Below are positions 1 through 10,633 of a stretch of DNA of 64,000 nucleotides, piece after piece (the stretch's first letter is position 1; every line of letters begins with the position of its first letter). The stretch covers positions 19,027,228 through 19,091,227 of the forward strand of contig OY997595.1 of NCBI GenBank assembly GCA_963921825.1. The letters are read 5' to 3'. The notes under the pieces were generated by a model. The model had not been told where the DNA came from. It did not search any database and worked only from the letters and a program-made list of their open reading frames with translations. This stretch comes from Erodium maritimum (taxonomy: Eukaryota; Streptophyta; Magnoliopsida; Geraniales; Geraniaceae). Both the position numbers and the translations under genes were made by a program.

Positions 1-190
1 CTTTGGGTATTTTAAAAAAATTGGGGTCATGTGCTAGGCACATGACCATTTTCCATCCAAAATGGATGGAAAATTAACGGCGGGTACTAAGTTGAAACAA
101 CATGTTTCGTTTGGGTACTGAGTGTCACAAAGTTTGGTTAGGGTACTCGAATGAAAACCAAGTGTTTTTAGGTTACTCGGATGATAATAA
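1..190. repeat. right terminal part of a foldback (MULE-like) repeat
   Basis: The window opens inside a repeat end. It is built of roughly 30-bp units that each begin with a GGGTACT-like phrase, after a GGATGGAAAATTAACGG motif near position 70, and it stops near a final AATAACCCTTA. Units of this kind (short phrases for 'gggtac/at ... aaa ... tgaa') recur in the complete foldback element at 27157-28114 and at the right edge of the window. The left half lies outside the window, so length and target duplication cannot be checked. The family assignment is inference. Confidence 0.45.
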
Positions 191-433
191 CCCTTAAGTT
201 AATTAATTAAATTATTATTTCAATTTTAGTGTTTTAAATATGAATTAAATAAATTTAGCAAAAACATAATTAAATATCCAATCAGCACTTATATGAACCT
301 CTGACCCCATACATGATCCCCACAATTTGGTGCTCTTTTAAAATAAGAGGTTTGCATCACAATTCATCCTAGACAGCACCTGGCTTCAAACCCCTGATCC
401 CACAATATACATGCTCTTATCTTCAAAGACCAC

Positions 434-1955
434 TTTTTTTAGGAAGAACGATCTTATATTATAATTGAAAATTTCTTACAAGAAAGAAATACTGAAATGC
501 ACCCAATTGAAATAACAATAGCATTGAAAATAAACTTACTCTATAGAGATCAAGGGTAGTCTGGAAGGGGATATTGCGACAGCGTCTTTCGATCACCGAT
601 ACAACGGCTCCAAACTGATCGGCACGGGCCGAGCAGGCCCAGTGTTGAGATTTTCGATTGGACATAAATCGACTCCGAGGTTCGCTCCAGTAGTCCTTAG
701 AGTGACGCCCCGGACAGCGTTGTAACCAGGAACTGAAATGGCTCAGTTGGACTTTGCACTCTCCCGAGGAACCAGCAGACGTCGTCCCCCCTCGGATGAT
801 AATGAGGGCCTTTAAAATCGTATAATTGCTGGTTCCCGATCTGATTGAAGAGTGTCGCGCCGGTACTTGGTGGAATCGATGCCACCCTACGTCTAGTGAG
901 GCGGTATTACCGGCAAACCCCCCACTGGACCACGAAGGACTCATTTATCTAGGCGAGGGTGCGTACCGCCCCTCGCCATTTGTGGTGTCCTTCCATTAGA
1001 CTCGGCATGTCCCTCTGAGTCACTGCTCAGGATTAGCGTCGGACCATTGACCATCCGAGCACATATAGCAAACAGATACAATCTGTCGCCGACCGAGAAC
1101 AAGGTCCTTATGGTCTTTGTCCCCTCTTCAGTCAAGCGAACAACAGTTGTGGATCGAAGCACCGGTCGATTACTGTCGTTGCCTCCAATCTATCCCCCGC
1201 CACTGATATCGTCGTTGTCTTGCCCGCCCGAGAATCCCCAGATGCTTCCGCGACCTACGACTTCTCGTTGTTCCGCAAAATACGTTCCCAAGTCTCCACC
1301 CGAGACCGGAGCCGTCATGCCAGACCTCACCTGCAGAAACACGCACCACCCCGCTCCGCCCCCGCTCGCCGAAGAAAACTCGCATCGGCCCTCGCCGCTG
1401 CCATGTTCCTCCACCCCCGAGTCCGAGACCGGAGCCACCATGACAAAGCCGCCATGTGCCGCCAGATCCTGCCCTTCCTTGCATGCCTCTGTGCCTGCCT
1501 CCGGGAACCAAGGGTAACTCGTACCGTACCCGTACCCCGTCTCGCCTCCACGCGCCGTCGTCCGCAACCTTGGATCATTCGATTGGACCTCGTGTCCAAC
1601 CGCCTGAAGACCGTTCCAGTCTTCTGAAGCCTCCACCATCACCGCCCCCAAGCATAAGGCCGGACAACCACCTACAGAGAAGAGACGCCGGCCAAACTTA
1701 CAGCCCCCTCTTACTCTTGACCATCGTAGGTCCGGCCTCTTGTCACCGACCGAAGCTTGCTTTGCATCTACTACAGAGAAGCACCCGTGAGAGATCCACG
1801 TGGAGAGATCCACCCCAGCCATCGTGTTCCCACCATCACGTTGTTGTGTAGAACCTTCATCATGGTATGTGATCAATACAAACCAGCCCAGAACAGCGGC
1901 GGTAGAGAGGTCCATCCCAGCCACCGCCCAAAAGTTCTCTCGCTTCTAGGTTTTT
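434..1955 (-). mobile_element. non-autonomous LINE-like retroposon A
   Basis: The element reads right to left. Its 3' end at 434 is a short poly-A (T run on the plus strand). It is flanked by 13-bp target duplications with one mismatch, CTTCAAAGACCAC at 421-433 and CTTCAAATACCAC at 1956-1968. Near 770-850 on the minus strand is a block, '(G)CCCT.ATTATCAT.C.AGGG' followed by GACGACG, that also occurs in the 3' parts of the LINE copies at 8500 and 16660. This ties it to the same family. No endonuclease or reverse transcriptase is present. A 244-aa open frame (1190-1924, minus) shows no domain I recognise and may be a remnant of ORF1. Confidence 0.7.
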
Positions 1956-2212
1956 CTTCAAATACCACTTAGTTCCGATAGGATTTGAATTTAAAACAAT
2001 ATTTACTCATAAGTTTACATTTAACTCACAAGCGGTATGGAGAGGTCCAAAACAATAATGGTATAAGGATGATTAAAGATAAGATACATATATCATCCCA
2101 TCTTACACCAGTAATACTAATAGCAATGTGACATGTTGCTCCATGTAATTAGTACCTACCTTATGGAGTTCTACTAAGACTTAAGCAAGCTAATAATCGA
2201 GCATCATCTTCT

Positions 2213-4992
2213 TCAAGTTGAAGAACTGCCACAGACAAACAAGTCCATGTTCCTAACCCTTCCCCACAATCTGGACAAGTTCTTTCCATTACTACCTTCA
2301 TCCTTCTTCAACCTCTGTCTGCAAATCGGAAAGCAAGACACAAAACCCACACTGTTCTTATTCTTCATCTTCTTCATAGTGCTCTCCACTTGATTCTCAT
2401 CCTTCCTTGTGAGCAGGTCATAATACTCCTGGTTCTTCTTCTCCAGCCCATGGATCTGCCCTTCGAGATCCTCAATCTTGCGACTCAGCATGAACACCCT
2501 GTGATCCTCCCTCATCTTCAGCACACACCTTGTGAGCTCACCGGCCCTCCTCTGCATGAATATGGACTCCGACGCCAGTCCCTTGTTCTCTTCCACCAGA
2601 GATGTCACTGTGTACCCCAACCTGGCGTTCTCGTTCAGTAATATCAGCCTCTCAGACTCCAGCACCTCCAGCAAGCTCTTTTGGAGCTCTATCTTCCTTG
2701 TGGATTCGCTGCACTGGCGCTCCACCAAGCTTACTTCTTCAGTCAGTACATCGCACTCCACATTCTTCATCACAAGCTCGGCAACCAGATTATCAACATT
2801 GAAAGACATGTTATCATCGTTTTGGGAGTACTTCACTGAAGGCTGTTGGTAAGACAGGGAGCTCTCGGCGTCTGACTCAACCTGTGTGCTTCCACTATCT
2901 TCTTCTAGATCATAGAAACCCTCTTCAACTGATGATGTCGGTGTGGAGGGCTTAAGGTGATGATTGCATTTGGCTAGTGCTTGAACATAGCGATCTGACA
3001 AGGTAACGTATCCATTATACAGGTCTTGGAGTAGCGCCAGCAACTGAGGGCGGTTCTTGTAGTATGCTTCAGCACGTTCTGCAAATGTATCGCCCTTGTT
3101 ACTTTCTTCGCTCTTATTCAATGCCAATGTCTTCATCCTCTCATCCAGCTCTGTCATTCCACATCAAGAGTAAAGTTACAAATAAACAAAAGCATTTAAT
3201 GATGACTCTATGAGGTTCATGGGCTTGTTACAAATTTAAGAACTTGCTCAGAAAATAGATAGCACCCATTGCTAGACTAAAACAAACAAAAAATCCAAGA
3301 ACAACAACAACAAATATAAGTATGGGCTAAAGGAAAAAAAGAAGAATCAAATATTGAATTGATATACATGCTTGAGCAGAAAAAACAAGTCAAATAAACA
3401 ATCTTTTGGAAGTAAATCCAATGCGAGGTACAATTGTGCAGTGTACTAAAAAGAAGCCCTCTTTTCTGCAAGTTCTGTCAGCTGGGAGGAAAGTTTCACT
3501 TCAGCATGTGTATTTGCAGTGTAAGGAATAGAACAAGACATACGGTGAAGAGGGATGGGAAGATTTTGGAAGATTTTGAGACTGAAGGCACTGAGACAAT
3601 CCATGACCATTTCTGAACTGTGGGAAAGAAATCAAAACATATAAGTATGGGAAGATGAGTGGGAGTTGAAATGCCTCCAGCTGTTAGGGAGTGGAACCAA
3701 AGCAACCAAAATCATATATGCATGAGAATGGAATGGAGGACAAGGGGGTTCCTGGTTCAAAATTTGAAATTTTAAACAAAAGAAAGAGACATGAAAGGGA
3801 AAAGAGAGAAAAGAGAACAAGATAGTAACAAAATTTGGCAGCTTACAGCTTTGCCAAATCAACTTTTTCTGTCAAGAGTGAGGAAATGGAATAATATTTC
3901 AGGGGTAAAACAGTAATAGCAAAGAAAGTGACATCTCAATATCATATGGGTTATGTGACAAGGGGAAGCCAGTTTCAACAAAACCTGGGGGAGCCCAGAC
4001 TCCCTGCAGTAATGGTGTAGGACTCACTTGCCTAACCACCAACTAACCACGCATTTAATTTACCCATCTTGGTCGCATCTGATTTTTTAATTTCAATCAT
4101 ATGTAATTAAGATTCTAAATCTCATTTATTAGCATGAGTATTGTGTGTGATACCACACCATAATAATTGACATTATTAGAACAAGAATAACTTATATGCA
4201 AAACCAACATTGTTATCTACTAAATCTTGACCTACTTAAAAACAACCAGATAATATGTTAAGCATGGAAATGTGGATGATTCTTCGATACAATGATGGTA
4301 CTACTGGATGATTCTTTGATACACCACACCAATTCACAGTGTGCTATCATCAGTCCATGGGAGTTGCTACTGCTAGCTAGCCAGAGACAGTGCATAACTT
4401 CACTATCACTCAGGCTGAGCCATGCCCCTATAGGCTATGGCCCTATGCTACTACTACCATGTATTGATATTTGATGCAACAGGAGTAGGACTGGTGAGTG
4501 TGACAAGCAAATCAGAGATCTTGACAAACGATTCTGCATATGCAACTGTGTCTCTTACTTCATCCATGGACCCTAACTTGTAAAATTTACAAGAATGCCC
4601 CCTTTCCCACAAAACAATATTTTTTTTACCATAAATAACAAGTCATAGATAGTCAAATACACATGAACTTGTCAAACCGACACTAGTGAACCAGTGTAGC
4701 TAGACTATGAATTCTATAGTGTGGACTTGTCAATGGTAGTGGTTGTGATTTGTGGATAGCACCCCTTCATGGCATATACCTATTTTCTCTTGAAATAAAT
4801 GTCTAAGAAAATGATAAGATGAATCAAATATCAAAGTTATTATGAGTGAGAACAAATAGGAGGTAAGTTGGGTGTAGTACCAGCAAGAGTAGCCACAAGC
4901 CAAGAGGGTGTGACATTAGTGGAGCTGAATAGGAAGCTTCCTCCCCTTGAAGCTGAAGGTGATTCTGTACAACTGGAAGTTGCTTTCTCCAT
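2213..4992 (-). CDS. NET/kinase-interacting (KIP1-like) NAB-domain coiled-coil protein
   Basis: Two coding exons, 4881-4992 and 2213-3150, joined by a phase-1 intron (donor G|GTACTA, acceptor ACAG|AG), give 349 aa. The join restores ATLAELDERMKTL, which runs into AERAEAYYKNRPQLL (about residues 61-75) and ends near LSDRY at 92. This is the second half of the NET actin-binding (NAB) domain. Residues about 150-305 form a long coiled coil, and the tail is basic. NET/KIP1 proteins link actin filaments to membranes in plants, and petunia KIP1 binds a pollen receptor kinase. The start chosen is the first in-frame ATG of exon 4881-4992. The usual tryptophan triplet at the NAB start is absent; GSFLFSSTNVTPSWL stands in its place. 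Either the domain has diverged or a further upstream exon was missed. The 5' UTR appears to lie in a separate exon near 5806-6025. Confidence 0.85.
3151..4880 (-). other. intron of the NET-like gene
   Basis: This 1.73-kb intron starts with GTACTACACC (minus strand) and ends with AATGACAG. I see AT-rich sequence and no recognisable coding or repeat element. Short open frames inside it lack codon structure. Confidence 0.8.
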
Positions 4993-5805
4993 CTCCTCTC
5001 TCAAATCAAGCTCAAGACTTGCTTGGAGATGCTGCAAAAGAAACCAGTCTCTTTCAGTTCAATTTAATTGCCAGAAAGCAACAAAAAATACCCATATAAC
5101 ATAATTATCATTACCTTTGAAACTCAACAAAACACCAAAAAAGCGTCAAAATAGATAGTCCAAACACTTGTTTGATTTGTATTACCAAAACAAAACAAAA
5201 TTGTTTCATCCAGTGGGTTTGTAATAAAAACATTAATTGTGACCCGATTATTAAATTTTTGAAATAATTATTCAAAAAGGATGCGCCCCAATATTAAAGA
5301 GGGCCGTACAAATACCCCATCCAATTTAATTATAGTGGGACCAAAGAGAGGAAGAAGAAGAAGAATAGAAGGAGAAGAAACAGCAGCAGGAAGAAAGAAA
5401 GAGGGGTCGAAGAGAGAAATGGAGAGGAAACACAAATGGCGCAGATCTCGATGGCATGAAACAATAACCAGAACGCAGCAATGCGCAGGAATTAAACACA
5501 CTCGCAGAGAGGCACAGCCACAGGCATTTATTTATAAATTCATACCAAATTAATTGTGATGATTTGAATTAAACACACAAAAATCACGTGTAGTAGTGAA
5601 ACACATTCTGCTTCAACGCAGACAAATTCTGTTTGGATGGCGAGAAAATGCAGAGAAACGGTAAGAAAACAGGATAGTGAAGAAAAAAATAGAACGATCG
5701 GTAGCGATCAATAGATATCAAGCAACAAACATGGACAAAAGCTTAAGAAAAACGAAGGATCAAAAGAGAAATAGCATTTTCAGAGTGGTAGGAAGCAAAT
5801 ACCGG

Positions 5806-6062
5806 GTGCGACGAGTGAATGAACGATGAGTGGGAGCTTGGTTGGCTGAGTCAATCCATGGATCAAATTGAAGGTAGCGAACAGGTGAAATTGCAGAAGT
5901 AGAGCGAAATCGCGAGTGTAGTTTGGATTATACAGTGGAGAGGGATGGTAATATATGGAGAAAGGATTAGAGGGAGAGACGAGAGATAAACGGAAGAGGA
6001 AACGGGGATTGAATGCAAGAGAGCATGGGGTTGGGTTTGGTTGGGCAGGTTTTTATACGGAC
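5806..6062 (-). promoter_or_regulatory. TATA box and 5'-UTR exon of the NET-like gene
   Basis: On the minus strand GTATAAAAACC lies at about 6050-6060. Downstream is a CT-rich leader with short upstream ORFs, ending at a good donor (GCACCCG|GTATTT, about 5805). The next acceptor, TTTTGCAG at 5032-5039, opens the first coding exon. This predicts transcription starting near 6025 and a 5'-UTR intron of about 770 bp. The transcription start is inferred from TATA spacing only. Confidence 0.6.
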
Positions 6063-6287
6063 TCCGTTTCTCCGGTTCACGTGACTGACTACTTCACATG
6101 CATTGCTCACTCAATCTCACTTTATATCAGCGTCAATACGTATATCACGTTTTCCTATCAACAACATACACCCTACGTTCGTCAGTACTTTCATCCGGAT
6201 ACATATAAATTTTCGTTAATATTTATTATTTATTCGTTGTGTTTTCAATTTTTCATCCCAGTCATCACCTTATTATATAATGTTAGA

Positions 6288-8772
6288 ATGTTATCCGATG
6301 AGTCATCCAAACCTCTTCAGCATTATCCACTAAGTCGCAGAGCCCTAAACCCTAGGGTTTTATGCGTGTTTCTACTTCCTCTGCAAGGAGTGGTGCCTTC
6401 GGTTCTCACCAGAGAAGATGACGGTGACATCAGGCGTGGGAGGGTGTGAGGCAGTCGGGGGAGGTGAAGGGGTCTGGGTGTCGGGCGATCCAAGTGAGGA
6501 GACGGCGCCTGTGGAGGCCGAGGATCAACCGCGGTCGGGTGAGGCAGCGGTGGAATCGTTCACGCCGACGGAGGAGCTCTCGCCGCGTGGGGGGGAGAGC
6601 CACCACATGACGTTCTCGGCGCAGAGCGTGGGTGTGACGGACAGTATGTCGAGGGGATCGAGGAGGGTCCATGGGGTGGTGAGGGGCAATACCAGGCGCG
6701 TTCAGGCGGTGGGGCCGCGTCAGAGGAAGGGAAAGGGGTCTCGCAGCGAGCAATCGACGAGGAGTTCGTCTGGAACTCGATGCCAGGATCGGAGGGGGAG
6801 TCGACGGGGTCGCTACGGGAGGGGATGGAGCTGATTTCGATCGTAGTATCATCGGATACGGGATCACAGGCGAATGAAACGCCGGAGGCGATGGCCTGGC
6901 GGCGAAGGAAAGGGAAGGTGTTGGTAGTCGACTCCGTTAGTGTTTTGGACGGGGGATCGGACTCAGAGACAGGGGCTCGGAGGTTGGCCAGGGCCTGCAC
7001 GCGGACGCGAGGCGTGGGTGGCGAGCTGGGCTGACTGGGCCTCACGGTCCGGGTGGACAGCAAGGCCCGGGCTGGCAGCCACGTGCGGGATATGGGCCAG
7101 TGGGTCGGGACAGTGGACCTAAGGCTGGGTGGACTCGGGGCGGCCCGAGGGATGTCGCCTGGTGGGCGGCCCGGGGGATGACGCCCGGTATGGAACCAGG
7201 TCGGGTCAGGGTCCGCGGGCGTCCTCAGCTCACTGAGCGGATCCGGGTCGTAACCCGACCCAAGCTGGGTCAGTCGGATCCGGTGCGAGGTTTTAATCCA
7301 TTTGGAGCACGGGGTAGTGATTGACGTAGCCCATGGGAACAGGTAGGGGACTTGGGATCACAGATGGGTTCGATGAGGATCAGGGAGGTCGTGGTGATGG
7401 TCCAGGAGGTCACAGGTCGGGGGAACCAGTACAGATTTGCGCTGGCAGCTAAGGTATTGACAACTAAGAAAATTTTCTAGAAGTCTGTGGTGGCTAAGAT
7501 GGAGGATATATGGGGCATGAAGGTTGATGTTAAACCATTGAAGGGGGGTCTAGTCGCTTTCTTCTTCATGACAACGAAGGAGAGGGAGAGAGTTCTGATG
7601 GGGGAACCTTGGTCCTTCTAGGATTCCCTTGCGCTATTTACGGACCTGCGAGCTCATATGTAGGTTAGAGATCTAGAGTTCCATCATTTCTCGGTTTGGG
7701 CGTGCGTCTCGAACTTACTTGTGGGTGCATGGACCAGAGATGTGGGATTCCGAGTGGGGAATGCATTGGGTGTCTGCCAAGGAGTGGATGTGGATAAGGA
7801 TGGGTTGTGCTGGGGGGATTTCACGAAGATCAGGATCATGGCGGACATCAGGGTACCTTTGCAGAGTCAGCTATGGTTTTGGTTATCGGTATCCCAGGTA
7901 CGAACTCGTCTGTATGTTTCTTATGAACATCTTCCTGAGCACTGTTTTGGGTGTTGTTGTGTGGGCCACTTGTTTCCAGCCTGTCCGGTGGTCGGAAGGG
8001 TAAGGGGCCCATCGCTGAAGGCGCCGGCGGATCCAAGATCCGCTCTGGAAAAGGCGAAACATTATGAAAAGGCTGCTCCGGGGACAAACTAGACATTTAT
8101 GGGGGGTCTGGGGAGAGGGGGGTCTAAACCGACTGGTCTAGGGACGCCCCTACAAGATCAGGAAAGGGAAAGGTTCGGGGGGCAGACGGACCATCGAGAT
8201 GAGGTACCAGTAGGATGGCTACCGATGGATCCCTCACCGTCTCTATCTGGAAAGAAAGGGGCGGAGAGGGACGAGGAACCTAAGGAAGAGGAGGGGTTGT
8301 CGGCGTCTGATGGGGCGTCATAGATAGCAGCGGGGGGCTTTAAGCACCCCCGCCTCCAAGAATGAGCTCTTGGGGGCCTAGGGAGGGGTTGGTCGACTGT
8401 ACCATCTGCCTGGCAGTTTGGTGGCAATGGTTCTGCCAACAGTCGTCAAGATGCTTCCCTACCACTTCGGGGTCAGCAATCCTTCGTTCAGGAGTCCTAC
8501 AATTATCATTCAAGGGAGGACGACGCACGCTGACTTACCGGGGGAGTTATCGGTCCACCACTATAAAGTTCACACCTGATATGCTCGATCAGCGTCTTAT
8601 GGTTGGAACATGTTGTATCGGTGTCTCTGGATCCTATGTCCATGAGTAACATTTACTATTCAGCATTTCTCTTTTAGTTTTATGTTATTTTTTTGGTTTG
8701 TATGGTGTTAGCCGCCTTCACGGTCACCGGAATGCTTTAATTAATAATATTATCATTTCGTTCAAAAATAAA
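6288..8772 (+). mobile_element. half-LINE B: ORF1 present, ORF2 deleted
   Basis: The insertion is bounded by identical 13-bp target duplications ATATAATGTTAGA (6275-6287 and 8773-8785). It keeps a 5' UTR (6288-6417) with CCCTAAACCCTAGGG, an ORF1 starting at ATG 6418, and a 3' tail ending TTCGTTCAAAAATAAA. ORF1 is degraded by several stops and frame changes. A long stretch at 7365-8092 still reads as a DUF4283-like region followed by a CX2CX4HX4C-type knuckle (HCFGCCCVGHLFPAC). About 8362, an ATG opens the conserved endonuclease start (MSSW...GLG), and within tens of codons this passes straight into the 3' UTR. Endonuclease, reverse transcriptase and RNase H are missing. It landed about 230 bp upstream of the TATA box of the NET-like gene. 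Confidence 0.85.
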
Positions 8773-8785
8773 ATATAATGTTAGA

Positions 8786-9230
8786 CTATGCAGAACTCTG
8801 GTCCTAGTTCTCATCTTCTCGTAGGTGATCTCCCGACCTCTGATGTTATCAAGTACTTCTTTTATGTTAAAAATAAAGGACATTTGTCTAAGATTAAGTT
8901 TTGAGCGTTGTCTTTTCGGTGAATGTCGAGTACAATTCTCATCTTTTCTTACTGTCGTTTTCGTTCAGTACACAAGCCAAGTCTGATCCTTCTTATCAGA
9001 GATAGGATCTAGTGACAGTGATAATGGAATCTGGGTTGAAGGCCGAAGGAGAGCACGGGGCAGACCGCGACAACAAAGCTTCGAGTTCGTCGACAAAGGA
9101 TTGAAGATGAGAGTTATTAGATATCGATGGTATAGTAATCAGGGGTCAATTTCCGTTTTTCGTATATGTTGTTTGTTTCCACATTTTAATGAAAAAATTA
9201 TTTCAATTTTCGTTGCACTTCCTTTGCATC
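8786..9230. other. intergenic stretch, nothing recognised
   Basis: This is unique-looking sequence with short open frames only. It was contiguous with the NET-like promoter region before half-LINE B inserted. Confidence 0.5.
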
Positions 9231-9299
9231 GATTTATGTGACATTATTACCTCAAACTTGACAATTTACCGAATTACCCCCATTTCAACCGACGCTCTA

Positions 9300-9900
9300 G
9301 AGACAATTTAATTACTTCCTCATCTATAAATACCTCCCCATACTTCCACCAAAATCCACCTAATCGGAAATCAATTTCTCTCTTTCTCATCCTCTTATTT
9401 TCCCCATCAAATCGGTGTTGAATGAATGATCCTCGCCTACCTATCAACTGGTCCCCCAAAGAAGAAACGTGTGGTGCCTAGTTTGGCTTCAACATGCGGA
9501 ACTCGGGGTCAAATATTGGCCGACGATATACGCCTACGCCTACTTCATCACCAAATGCCCCAAATTTGCCCCCGCACAAACACATGAGCAGTGGAGGGAC
9601 CACTGACAAAAGACCTCCTTAAAAGTGAAGTAGTTAAATACAATCCATCGCCGCCTCCTCCATGCTCGACCACCAAGTCCAACTAATGCACATATCAGAT
9701 TTGTGTTCGCGAGTATACAAGGACATTACGGGTCCAGTTTTTCAAAAAGTTTGACTAGAAAAACCGCGTAAAAAACCAACCCAAGTAGCTCCAGTATTAC
9801 AACGATCTCCTTGTTTAATTATCTATGTTATGTTTTCATTTCAACGATAAATAAATCGTGTAATCTGTCTTCGATTTTCTAATACTAGTATTATTTTGCT
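9300..9900 (+). pseudogene. remnant of a PIF/Harbinger ORF1 (MYB/SANT-like) gene
   Basis: A TATA-like CTATAAATACC at about 9322 precedes a CT-rich leader. Then come degraded frames reading INWSPKEE, NTIHRRLLHARPPSPTNAH and SDLCSRVYKDITGPVFQKV. The order (WSPKEE tryptophan start, 'aihRrl', 'sdlcsrvykdi', 'KPRKKP') follows the MYB/SANT-like accessory protein of plant PIF/Harbinger transposons. Several frame changes and stops break it. I see no terminal repeats nearby. The assignment rests on remembered family pattern, not a search. Confidence 0.45.
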
Positions 9901-9949
9901 TTCTGTTTTTGGATGTTTAAAATTAGGCAAAGTTAGTTACTTTTGTATT

Positions 9950-10633
9950 AGCATTGCTTTTAGCCTTGTGCAGGCTAATGGATTGACTACATATCACTTT
10001 GTATTAGATAGACTAGAAAAGAAGGATTTTCTCTTTTTAGTCTCAACCTTTCCAGCTCAATAAAAGTAAATGACCGTGGATATACTTAATGCAAGAGGCA
10101 TTTTGACATTTTACATTTAATTTAACCCGCTAGTGACAGTGAATCTTCAATAAAATTTTGTGTAACCATCTGCAACACATTTGTAAAATAAATGACTTGT
10201 TGGAGGTGGGTTTTTGTAATTATCCTTATAATAAATTGAGTGTACAATTAGATAGGTAGAAGTAGAACTACACAAGATGTGTGTAGATCTCCGGAAGGAA
10301 TGGGGACACTGATAAAGAAATATTTCAAGAGTAATCAATTTTGTAGGTGCAGACTTGTATAACCAAAAACCGCCTTTTATGATCTTATCTGTTAAACAAA
10401 TGCTATATTGTACAGAACAGGCACTTGAATGAACAACAAATATATGGATACACGCTATTTGCTGATAGTTTCTGGCTCAAACATTACACCCATTTACAAA
10501 CTCTATCGCAGGGTTACACTTACAATGAAAAAGACTATACTCAAGCTTGGTCCGAACATTATCTCCACCTTGCTAAGCTTGGTTGAATCTTGAGAATCTC
10601 TGCAATCTGGAAAAGTATTATACTATCCACTCC
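9950..10633. other. 3' flank of the BRO1-domain gene
   Basis: AT-rich sequence that contains the 3' UTR of the minus-strand gene ending at 10634. No other gene or repeat is recognised. Confidence 0.5.

Noticed and set aside
1190-1924. 244-codon open frame (minus) as a gene
   Set aside because: It lies wholly inside retroposon A and has low-complexity composition and no recognisable domain. Frames are open on both strands because of GC-rich sequence.
2390-2852. Plus-strand frames of 66-106 codons
   Set aside because: They are shadows of the coiled-coil coding exon on the minus strand.
5955-6449. 164-codon plus-strand frame
   Set aside because: It runs antisense through the 5' leader and promoter of the NET-like gene and into half-LINE B.
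6418-6834. 138-codon frame as a host gene
   Set aside because: It is the N-terminal part of ORF1 of half-LINE B, whose target duplications enclose it.
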